21,233 bases of DNA, from IMG/VR virus record IMGVR_UViG_3300034109_000943, positions 1 to 21,233 of that record. The stretch is one strand, 5' to 3'. A model generated the notes under the pieces. The model searched no databases, was not told where the DNA came from, and saw only the letters and a program-made list of their open reading frames with translations. The position numbers and the translations under genes are program-made. Positions 6,050-12,700 of this stretch are shown piece after piece (the stretch's first letter is position 1; the number at the start of each line of letters is the position of its first letter). This DNA comes from a virus.

Positions 6050-6976
6050 ATGGATGATGTAAAGATTGAAACAAGTAAAACGCTAACTTTAACGCTTCCG
6101 AGTGATCCAACATCTAATGTTGTGTCAGTTAGTTTGTATCATGAGTTTGGATCACTTGTTTCTGGTCCAACAAACGCAACAAGATCAAGCACTGGAGTTT
6201 ATACCATCACCTATGGTCAACAAGCGTCTGGTATCTATATTCTAAATGCTGCGGGGAAATACCGAGCTGACTTTACTTACACAGTGAGTGCTGTTTCGTA
6301 CACTCAATCTCAGTACTTTAATGTCTACACCCCGTATATAGACATTGATACATTTTTTGAGGATCACCCGACTCTTGAAGATGAATGGTATGACAAGTTT
6401 GATAAATTAGAAAAAAAAGTAAGAAATATTATTAATACTTTCTGTGGTCAGTCTTTTGATTATTATCCAAATAAATATCTTGAAGTCATGGGTTCTGGAA
6501 AAAAATCAATTCATCTTCCAAACCCAATAGCGACATTGAGAAAGGTCACTGCAGATCCAGGAACTAATGATGAAATTGTTCTCCATGACTATGAAGATGC
6601 AACAATGAACCATATTGAAAAGATTAAAGAGCAACACGCATTCGGCGGCTCTTACTATGTGCAGTTTAGAAAATCAATTCTTGATAGCGTAAATGTCCTT
6701 TTAATTGTTAATAAATTCAACCCAGAGAGCGTGTACAGAATTGAAGGGGATTTTGGTTGGAGATTTGTTCCTAACAATATAGAACAAGCCGCTGACCTTC
6801 TCTTGGAAGATATGATGAACGATGACTCAATCTATCGTAGGCATGGTATTTACACTGCAGACATGGATGTGCTTAGAATTCAGACAGGTCAAAACTTCTA
6901 TGAGTCAACAGGGAACATTGATGCAGACATATTGCTTATGGATTACACATTGTTTATCATGGACTATGTGGTTTAA
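6050..6976 (+). CDS. Head-tail connector (adaptor) with N-terminal Ig-like domain
   Basis: Residues 1-93 look like an Ig-like or baseplate-type beta domain (KTLTLTLPSDP, STGVYTITY, GKYRADFTYT, then QSQYFNV). Residues about 95-308 resemble the adaptor family of SPP1 gp15 / HK97 gp6, the ring that sits below the portal: a helical start (FFEDHPTLEDEWYDKFDKLE), the LPNPIATLRKV strand, YRIEGDFGWRFVP, and the conserved helix IEQAADLLLEDMMNDDSIYR followed by RHGI. Typical adaptors of this family are near 100 to 200 residues, so the Ig-like part is an added domain that may project outside the neck. This gene starts the neck run, and the next gene begins directly after its stop, which implies coupling. 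Confidence is good for the adaptor role and moderate for the Ig label. Confidence 0.7.
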   Translation: MDDVKIETSKTLTLTLPSDPTSNVVSVSLYHEFGSLVSGPTNATRSSTGVYTITYGQQASGIYILNAAGKYRADFTYTVSAVSYTQSQYFNVYTPYIDIDTFFEDHPTLEDEWYDKFDKLEKKVRNIINTFCGQSFDYYPNKYLEVMGSGKKSIHLPNPIATLRKVTADPGTNDEIVLHDYEDATMNHIEKIKEQHAFGGSYYVQFRKSILDSVNVLLIVNKFNPESVYRIEGDFGWRFVPNNIEQAADLLLEDMMNDDSIYRRHGIYTADMDVLRIQTGQNFYESTGNIDADILLMDYTLFIMDYVV

Positions 6977-7369
6977 ATGGCTGTGCAGAATTATTTCAAA
7001 TTCACTCACAAAGGGGATATATACGGAAAGACCACAAGCACAAATGATGCTGGTCAGAAATACGCATCGTACACAAAGGTAGATACAATATCTTTTCAAT
7101 TTCAAGCCCCCAGCACCAGCTCTTCTTCTGGGGATGAAAGAAGACTGACTCCGTATCAGGACAATGTGCCAAAATTTGAAGCAATTGTCCCTAGGAAATC
7201 AGATGCAAGTATTGCTTATGGTAATAGATTTCAAAACATAAAGGATAGGGATAATGTTGTGGTTGATAATTCTATTTATGAAATAGTTGGAATACAGCCA
7301 AAATTTGGGATTCATGGCAAAAAACACCATACGATTGTTACGCTTAGAAGAGTTGTGGAGTCGGAATGA
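6977..7369 (+). CDS. Head closure / head-tail joining protein (130 aa)
   Basis: The ATG follows the adaptor's TAA with no gap and no clear ribosome binding site, so translation is probably coupled. The length, beta-rich character, and C-terminal pattern (DRDNVVVDNSIYEIVGIQPKFG, then TIVTLRRV) match head-closure (stopper) proteins of the SPP1 gp16 / phage head-tail joining type, where a Val-x-Asp-x-x-x-Tyr-Glu-Ile-Val segment is typical. Its job would be to close the capsid channel after DNA packaging and to receive the tail. Position second in an adaptor, closure, completion, terminator order supports this. Sequence signatures in this family are weak, so the call rests largely on gene order and size. 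Confidence 0.6.
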   Translation: MAVQNYFKFTHKGDIYGKTTSTNDAGQKYASYTKVDTISFQFQAPSTSSSSGDERRLTPYQDNVPKFEAIVPRKSDASIAYGNRFQNIKDRDNVVVDNSIYEIVGIQPKFGIHGKKHHTIVTLRRVVESE

Positions 7370-7716
7370 TTAATGTAAAAATAACCAATAATTTGGATAA
7401 ACTTGTTAACAGATTAGATAAAATTAATATTGAAATTCAAACTGCTTTCAGTGAAGTAGCAATGTCTAAAGGTGATTTTATAAGAACGGAATTGAATGAC
7501 CGTTATGAGAATCTATTTGAAGGGTCTGAGATTGACTTTGTTCCAGGTGAGTCTTCTATGCGAATAACTATTACTTTTGCTGGAAAAAATTATTGGAAAT
7601 TTGTTAATGGATACAAATTTAATTTAGATGAAATGTACGGAGTGGTTAACACATTAATTTCTGATATTGTTAAAGAGAGCATTGGCAATTCTTTACGAGG
7701 TGAATCAATTGGCTAA
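7366..7716 (+). CDS. Tail completion / neck protein, HK97 gp10-like position (116 aa)
   Basis: It overlaps the previous gene by four bases (ATGA), with GGAG at 7357-7360 as ribosome binding site. The protein has an N-terminal coiled or helical segment (NNLDKLVNRLDKINIEIQT), a beta-rich middle with FVPGESSMRITITFAGK, and a helical C-terminus. No signature is decisive. Third position in the neck cluster, the size, and the opening helix that pairs short hydrophobic steps are typical of HK97 gp10-like tail-completion proteins. The end overlaps the next gene by eight bases. It likely joins the terminator ring in forming the head-tail interface. Confidence 0.45.
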   Translation: MINVKITNNLDKLVNRLDKINIEIQTAFSEVAMSKGDFIRTELNDRYENLFEGSEIDFVPGESSMRITITFAGKNYWKFVNGYKFNLDEMYGVVNTLISDIVKESIGNSLRGESIG

Positions 7717-8122
7717 ATTAAGTGTTTATGATGTAAATACTCATTTAAAAAATGATGCAGAAATACAGTCAATTGCGGGTAAAGTAATGAGCTTTGCCCC
7801 AATTGCCGCTACAAATGGTGAGTCAGCCCCGTTTGTAGTCTACTTCTACAGCCCATCAGTCCCCAACCCAGATGCTTACTGGATGAGAAAAGATAATATC
7901 AGGTATTCAATATTTGATACGGATGTAGATAGATTATTCAAAATTTCGGAGAGAATCCTGGAATTGCTCGGAAAAACTGGTACAATAGCTCAGGCGGGTG
8001 GAGTGACGGGTAGCAATAGTCGTATTCTTTCCAGCTATCAGACTGGCTCTAGTTTAGCGGCTCCTTTAGAGCTAAATGGCTGGTACAGAATGAATTTAGA
8101 CTTTAAGATCTGCAATGTATAG
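7709..8122 (+). CDS. Tail terminator protein (137 aa)
   Basis: The TTG at 7709 is taken as start because GAGGTGA at 7697-7703 sits five bases upstream; the earlier in-frame TTG at 7667 has no ribosome binding site and would extend the overlap with the previous gene to 50 bases. The product has an N-terminal helix (VYDVNTHLKNDAEIQSI), central strands, YSIFDTDVDRLFKISERILELLGK (a helix after a short strand, common in tail terminators of the gpU / DUF3168-like group), and a C-terminal GWYRMNLDFKICNV strand. Terminators form a hexameric ring that caps the tail tube once its length is reached and then docks to the head. The gene lies just before the tail tube gene, the usual place. Confidence 0.6.
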   Translation: MAKLSVYDVNTHLKNDAEIQSIAGKVMSFAPIAATNGESAPFVVYFYSPSVPNPDAYWMRKDNIRYSIFDTDVDRLFKISERILELLGKTGTIAQAGGVTGSNSRILSSYQTGSSLAAPLELNGWYRMNLDFKICNV

Positions 8123-8129
8123 AAGGGTA

Positions 8130-8138
8130 TGGTAAAAT
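8130..8138 (+). promoter_or_regulatory. Possible extended -10 promoter before the 65-aa gene
   Basis: TG, one base, then TAAAAT (8133-8138) is a one-mismatch extended -10. Eight bases lie before the ATG at 8147, which again lacks a Shine-Dalgarno sequence, so a leaderless or nearly leaderless transcript is plausible. It could drive the highly expressed tail tube gene that follows. Confidence 0.4.
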
Positions 8139-8146
8139 AATAACAT

Positions 8147-8344
8147 ATGGAGTATAGTACTATTACATATATTGGTAAAACACCGAGCTATGTCGTTAAG
8201 CTTCGTAACTCAGTTTACGAATTTGAATGGAATAAAGGTCTCGGTATTGGCAATCGCCTTGGCGAAGTCAATGCCAAAGATATAGAAAAGATCGCTAAAT
8301 GGCGTGATAAGAAAGGCAGAAAGATATTTCGCCTGGATAAATAG
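8147..8344 (+). CDS. Small hypothetical protein between terminator and tail tube (65 aa)
   Basis: Not recognised. The product is basic and looks compact: two short strands (YSTITYIG, YVVKLRNSVYEFEW), a Gly-rich turn (KGLGIGNRLG), then NAKDIEKIAKWRDKKGRKIFRLD, which reads as a helix and a final strand. There are no membrane segment, cysteine pairs or enzyme motif. No ribosome binding site precedes the ATG, whereas an extended -10 lies close upstream, suggesting leaderless translation. The next gene starts 11 bases after its stop, so the two are co-transcribed. A minor neck or tail component, or a small regulator of tube assembly, would fit the location; neither is shown. Confidence 0.6.
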   Translation: MEYSTITYIGKTPSYVVKLRNSVYEFEWNKGLGIGNRLGEVNAKDIEKIAKWRDKKGRKIFRLDK

Positions 8345-8355
8345 GAGGAAGTAAA

Positions 8356-8937
8356 ATGGCAGTTAATGTTTCTAACATTATCGTTGGCGAGGCAACCATT
8401 AAACTTGGTACAAATGCTAACGCAACAAACATTGCAGCAATGAATAACTTTGCTGACATTGGAGCAACACAAAACGGTTTGGAAATCTCGTGGGAACCAG
8501 ACATGGTTGATATTGAAATTGACCAATTTGGCGATGCCGCTAAGGTAATTCAGTCAAAGGTAAAGGTAATGGTTAAGACAACCCTTGCAGAAGGAACTCT
8601 TAATAACCTTGCAACAGCATGGAACTACGACAGTGAAACTGGCGGAGATTCGGTTAAGGCAAACAATGATGGCGCAAATACAAAGACATTCTTGTTTGGC
8701 GCACAGGGAGTAATCCCTTACGAGAAGGCACTCGTTGTTACAGGTACAGCACCTGGTTCAACAGCAGGTGACTTGCTTACCCGTTCATTCTACACAAAGC
8801 GTGCAATTTCAATGGAATCATCCACAATTGCAATGAAGCGTGCAGAAGCAACAATGTTCACAGTTGGCTTTAGAATTTTGCCAACAGTAGCAGATGTTGG
8901 TTACGAGTACGGCAAAATCATTGACGAAACCGCATAA
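8356..8937 (+). CDS. Major tail tube protein (193 aa)
   Basis: A strong ribosome binding site (AGGAGGA, 8343-8349) and ATG suggest high expression, as needed for a protein present in hundreds of copies. The sequence opens AVNVSNIIVGEATIKLG, which fits a tube protein's N-terminal strand. It contains GLEISWEPDMVDIEIDQFGD followed by KVKVMVKTTLAEGTLNNLATAW, the pattern of phage tube subunits in which an inner-face strand is followed by the alpha-helix 'leave-one-strand' loop. The C-terminal half is beta-rich. Position after the terminator and before the chaperone pair and tape measure is the standard siphovirus order. No Ig-like domain is appended at the C-terminus. The 109-nt gap that follows holds RNA hairpins described separately. 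Confidence 0.8.
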   Translation: MAVNVSNIIVGEATIKLGTNANATNIAAMNNFADIGATQNGLEISWEPDMVDIEIDQFGDAAKVIQSKVKVMVKTTLAEGTLNNLATAWNYDSETGGDSVKANNDGANTKTFLFGAQGVIPYEKALVVTGTAPGSTAGDLLTRSFYTKRAISMESSTIAMKRAEATMFTVGFRILPTVADVGYEYGKIIDETA

Positions 8938-8966
8938 TTGTAATTAAATAATTCAGCTAAAGGCAG

Positions 8967-9018
8967 TCGCCCCTTGGTATTTTGTGATAAACTTAATAAC
9001 CGAGGGGCGAAGCCCTTT
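8967..9018 (+). promoter_or_regulatory. Two mutually exclusive hairpins between tail tube and chaperone (attenuator-like)
   Basis: Arm 8967-8978 pairs with 8999-9010 in a 12-bp stem (one G-U pair) around a 20-nt loop. Within its right arm begins a second hairpin: AGGGGC (9003-9008), loop GAA, GCCCTT (9012-9017), followed by TATAT. The two cannot form together, as in attenuators. This gap lies where expression should drop from tail tube to chaperone. It may be a partial terminator with antiterminator, an RNA processing or stability site, or a control of translation at 9047. Confidence 0.55.
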
Positions 9019-9046
9019 ATATACGAGACATAAGGATGGAAACATT

Positions 9047-9352
9047 TTGAGTGATAAAAACAAAGACATTTTGGCAGGTAAGGAAATTACTTTTGCTGAT
9101 GGTAAGACAAGAACAATTAAGCCTCTAACTATTCGTAACTTGCGTAAGTTCATGGCGGTAGTTAAGGATTTGAAGACAGAAGATACTCTTTCTGATGCTG
9201 ATATTGACATCATGGTTGAAGCTGCTGGTATTGCATTGGCAACTGTTGATCCTGAGCTTGGTAACAACAAGGAAAAACTTGAAGATGTGCTTGACCTGCG
9301 TTCGTTTGGCGAACTCATGTCAGCCGCAATGGGTTCAGACCCTTCCTTCTAG
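9047..9352 (+). CDS. Tail assembly chaperone, short form (lambda gpG-like, 101 aa)
   Basis: The TTG at 9047 is chosen because AAGGATGG (9032-9039) lies seven bases upstream; the earlier in-frame GTG at 8984 would run through the hairpin region without a ribosome binding site. The protein has an N-terminal beta part (ILAGKEITFADGKTRTIKPLT) and then helices (NLRKFMAVVKDLK, DADIDIMVEAAGIALATV, KLEDVLDLRSFGELMSAAMG), typical of siphovirus tail chaperones whose opening resembles the 'element of the tube protein, then recruiting helix' plan. It would bind the tape measure and recruit tube subunits. It ends at TAG 9350-9352. The following reading frame, open in -1, supplies the long form. Position between tube and tape measure is diagnostic. 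Confidence 0.75.
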   Translation: MSDKNKDILAGKEITFADGKTRTIKPLTIRNLRKFMAVVKDLKTEDTLSDADIDIMVEAAGIALATVDPELGNNKEKLEDVLDLRSFGELMSAAMGSDPSF

Positions 9353-9406
9353 GCGAAGAGGGGGATCAGCTCACTTCAGGTCAGGAGGGTTCTGATCTGA
9401 AGTGGG
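9340..9406 (+). other. Programmed -1 frameshift region with downstream stem-loop
   Basis: The -1 frame is open from 9295 to 9693 and has no plausible start codon, so the downstream part must be reached by shifting before TAG 9350. Candidate slip site: C CCT TCC at 9340-9346 (first tRNA re-pairs fully as CCC, second needs a G-U pair at the middle base), not a classical heptamer. A stem-loop follows: 9370-9384 pairs with 9392-9406 in about 15 bp, loop GAGGGTT. The gap from slip site to stem is about 23 nt, longer than usual. Confidence 0.55.
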
Positions 9407-9696
9407 AGGATATTCCCCTGCTCAAATATGAATCTGAAATATTTGTAAAAACAGGAGCATGGGTTAGCCTGGGATCGCTAGAAGAACATTTAACCCTAAA
9501 TGAATTATTTTTGCTTTATAGAGCATGCAACAATGAAACAAGCATGCAGATGAAAATTGCTGCCGCCTCGCAAGGTGCTGAGGTTGATTTTGAAGATGAT
9601 TGGTATGATCCAACTCCACCAAGAGCAGCGCAGGTTCATGACATTATGGACATGAAGTTTGGTATGGGTTATGAAACTGTTAAGAAACAAGATTAG
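9352..9696 (+). CDS. Tail assembly chaperone, frameshifted C-terminal part (lambda gpT-like)
   Basis: This frame continues the chaperone after a -1 slip; the joined protein would be about 216 residues, entering at codons CTT CTA GGC around 9346-9354. It begins with a Gly/Glu/Ser-rich linker, then DLKWEDIPLLKYE and a helical SLEEHLTLNELFLLYRACNN segment typical of the T part of G/T chaperones, and ends in an acidic stretch (AEVDFEDDWYD) and KFGMGYETVKKQD. The linker-plus-helix layout matches the established plan in which T binds tube subunits while G binds the tape measure. The only in-frame start-like codon, TTG at 9511, lies inside the conserved helix without a ribosome binding site, so it is not an independent gene. 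Confidence 0.7.
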   Translation, partial: GEEGDQLTSGQEGSDLKWEDIPLLKYESEIFVKTGAWVSLGSLEEHLTLNELFLLYRACNNETSMQMKIAAASQGAEVDFEDDWYDPTPPRAAQVHDIMDMKFGMGYETVKKQD

Positions 9697-9718
9697 TCTT
9701 GCTTTAATTACCCCAATA

Positions 9719-9727
9719 TGCGATAAT
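9719..9727 (+). promoter_or_regulatory. Possible extended -10 before the tape measure gene
   Basis: TG, one base, then GATAAT (9722-9727) is a one-mismatch extended -10. A start near 9734 would leave a leader of about ten bases before the ATG at 9744, which has no good Shine-Dalgarno sequence. The match is weaker than at 20 or 6035. Confidence 0.3.
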
Positions 9728-9743
9728 TACTGTTGGCTGAATT

Positions 9744-12700
9744 ATGTCTGATACCTCTAACTCTAACAACGATGTCAATTTAAATGTTAATATGGAAGGT
9801 AATGCTGCACAACAGGCGGCTGAACTATCTGCCCAGATAGTTAATCTTTCGCAACATCTTGCTACTTTGTCACAAAGAGCTGTTCAGAATGCTAATGTAA
9901 CAAAAGCTTTTAACCAATCAATGGGGTTGAGCGCCAGTGGAGTTTCTCAATATTCAAGAGAAATAACTCAGTCATTGAATCCATTGGGGAGAATGACGAG
10001 AGCTGTAGAAATACAGAAGCGTGTATTGGACCAAGCAACTAGATCTGCAGAAGCGTACTCTGCAGCCCAGAGAATGTTGAATCAAAGCTCTGCTGACCCA
10101 ATGGCACTAACCAGATCAAACGCTGCAATGTCGCAAAGCGTAAAGCACATGAATGCAATGAAATTGTCAAGCAATGATTTGCAAAAAGCAATGAAGCAAG
10201 TCGCTCTTCTTGATTACTCCAGAAGAACAAGCGAGAATGCGATGAAGAATCAGCAGTCTGCTTATAACTTTTTTAGGAACTTTTCATTACCGTTAATCGC
10301 TGGCTTAAGAGAAGCATTTTTTAGTTATTCTAAACTTGCTACCGAAAGTAATAGAACTACAAAACTTATTCTTGACAACTTTAATCAGATAGGTGCAGGT
10401 GGTGATTTTGAAGGACAAGTGAAGGCGGCAAGAACATTTACCGCAGAGCTTGGAAAAGATTTAGATAAGATCACCAGAGATTGGGGCACCAGTAGAGTGC
10501 TTATACAATCACTCGCTGGAGACTTTGCTGAATTGGGCATATCAAGCAGAATTGTTCTTGGAGACCTTACAAGAATGACAGCAGAGACTGAGAAACTAGG
10601 AAACCTAGATATATCCCAGTCTTCTGAGTTTATTCAGACGATGTACCAAACAATTCTTCGTATCAGAAGAGAGACTGGTAAATCGGTTGATATCAACAGT
10701 GATCAGGTTGCGAATGAGATAATTAGCCAGCTAAGAGGTCAGTTGGCTGTGTTTAACACGATTGAAAACAAAACAGTTATGTCCCTAAGAAACATAGCTG
10801 ACGCATTCCCAGAAGTTACAGCTGCCGCAACAAGCTTTGGTTTGTCAATGACTGAAGCCATGTCGCTTGTTATTCCAATGATTGGCGCTGGATTCCAGGT
10901 GGGTGCATCCGCTAACTCGGTTAAGGTTTCTTTGCAAAGAATGGTTGCAATGACCAAACAGAATACGCAAATTATTAATCAGTTAAATGCTGAAATGGGA
11001 ACAGGGTTTAAATATTCAGCTGGCGTTGGAATGGAAAACATTCAAATGCTGACTGATGCGTACAGGACTTTATCAAAGTCTGTAAGTGAAGGCGGTAAGG
11101 GCAAACAAGGCGCTCTGGAATTCTTCTCAAGACTTTTCGGTGTTCGTCAAGGTCCAAGAATGGAGACCGCATTCGCTCAGCTAGCAGCTTTCCAAACAAG
11201 CTTAGAAACTTACGGCTCTGTTGAAAGAACAACGGCAGATATCCTGCAGAACTCAATCAATGTTGAGTTAGCCGCTATCGGGTCTAAAAAAATTGCAATC
11301 AATCAATTCTTGGATCTTAGCAATATACATAGAGCGGCTATTGAAAAAGATAGTAGTGATGTCTTAACTGCCCAAGCGCAAGCTATCCAAAGAGGTCAAA
11401 AAACAGCACAAAAACTTCTTGAGAGCGCTAACAGCAAAAACTCTGACTTTATATCTGGTATGTCTACTGAAGTTGGTAAAGCATTAATGGCGCAAGCTTT
11501 TGATGTTCAATCACTTGCTGGAAAACAATTTGAGGCAGAACTTAAGTTGTCTCAAGATACACCTGAAGTAAGATATCGCAGAGCAAAAGAATCGTTGATG
11601 GCTCTGGGTAGAGCAGTCGTTCCAGTTGTTGATGTTTTCCTCAAAGGTCTTCTTCCAGTCCTAGAGAAGCTTGCATCTTTTTTACAAAATAATCCATTTG
11701 TTGCAAAATTAGCAAGCGCCTTACTAGGCATTGTCGCATTGTCTGGTCCTGTAAGAATGATTTTCACAACAATACAGAATGCATTCGGCGGTGCAGTCGG
11801 CATATTTGTTAAGTTATCAAGAATTGTTTCTGGGACCACACTCCAGTTTGCAAGCCTTCAAGACTTAATTATGAATCCAAATTTGTTGCGTGGTCAACAA
11901 AGAGTTGTTCAGTACCTTGATGGTTTCTTGATCAAATCAAAGAGGGGGGCGAGAGAACTAAAAGAAGCTTATGATTTTAGCGGTATTTCGCTTCCTGCTA
12001 AAGAAGCTATTCAAGCTGGAGGCATTTACGGCTCAGATAAGGCTGTAAATATGAAACGGATGCAACCGTTTGTTCCTCAAACAGATCAGTTCATGAACGA
12101 TCTAAAAACCATTAATGCTCAAGGTGCGGCTCAAAGTGCTGCTCAAGTAGCAGCTGGTGCTGAAAGTGGTGTCACTAAAGGTGCAGCAAATCTATCTGAT
12201 GATATCGTAGCTCAATTTGCAAATGCGATGCATAGATTTCAAGGACCAAACCTTTTCGCTGGTCCAAACTATTTTCAGAACAATATTCCTTTTGGAGGAA
12301 CATCTGGTGGTCCTGGAAGTACAAGAACACCAAGAGCGCCAAGAGGATCTGGCGGTGCAATCGCTGATGACCTAACTCCAGAAGAAACCGTAGCGGCTGT
12401 TGCCGCAAATGAGGCAAGAAAGGCTAGGTTAAGACCACCAACAGTTACGACTTATCCAAAAGGAACATTGTTCCCAACATCTACTGCTAAATCATTTAAC
12501 GATTTAGAAAAAACTCTTAATAGTATTAAGAAGAGATCTGGCTCCCTCTTGTTCTCCCCTGCGAATGCAGCCGCTGGTGCAATGCAAGCAGCTTCTGCGG
12601 TTGCAAGACCTCAAGCCCCGTTCAACCCAGCGCAGTTGCTGTCTAATATAAGTCAAAACAGAATTGCTCTTGGGAGAGACCCACTTGGTCCAGTTGCTAT

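Noticed and set aside
7667-7708. Longer start for the tail terminator
   Set aside because: No ribosome binding site and a 50-base overlap with the preceding gene; TTG 7709 follows GAGGTGA.
8984-9046. Longer chaperone start at GTG 8984
   Set aside because: No ribosome binding site, and it would translate the hairpin region; TTG 9047 has AAGGATGG seven bases upstream.
8938-9046. tRNA or small structured RNA gene in the 109-nt gap
   Set aside because: No cloverleaf or CCA end can be drawn; the pairing is better explained by two alternative hairpins.
9511-9696. Independent 61-codon gene
   Set aside because: Its TTG lies inside a conserved helix, has no ribosome binding site, and the frame is open far upstream, so it is the frameshifted end of the tail chaperone.
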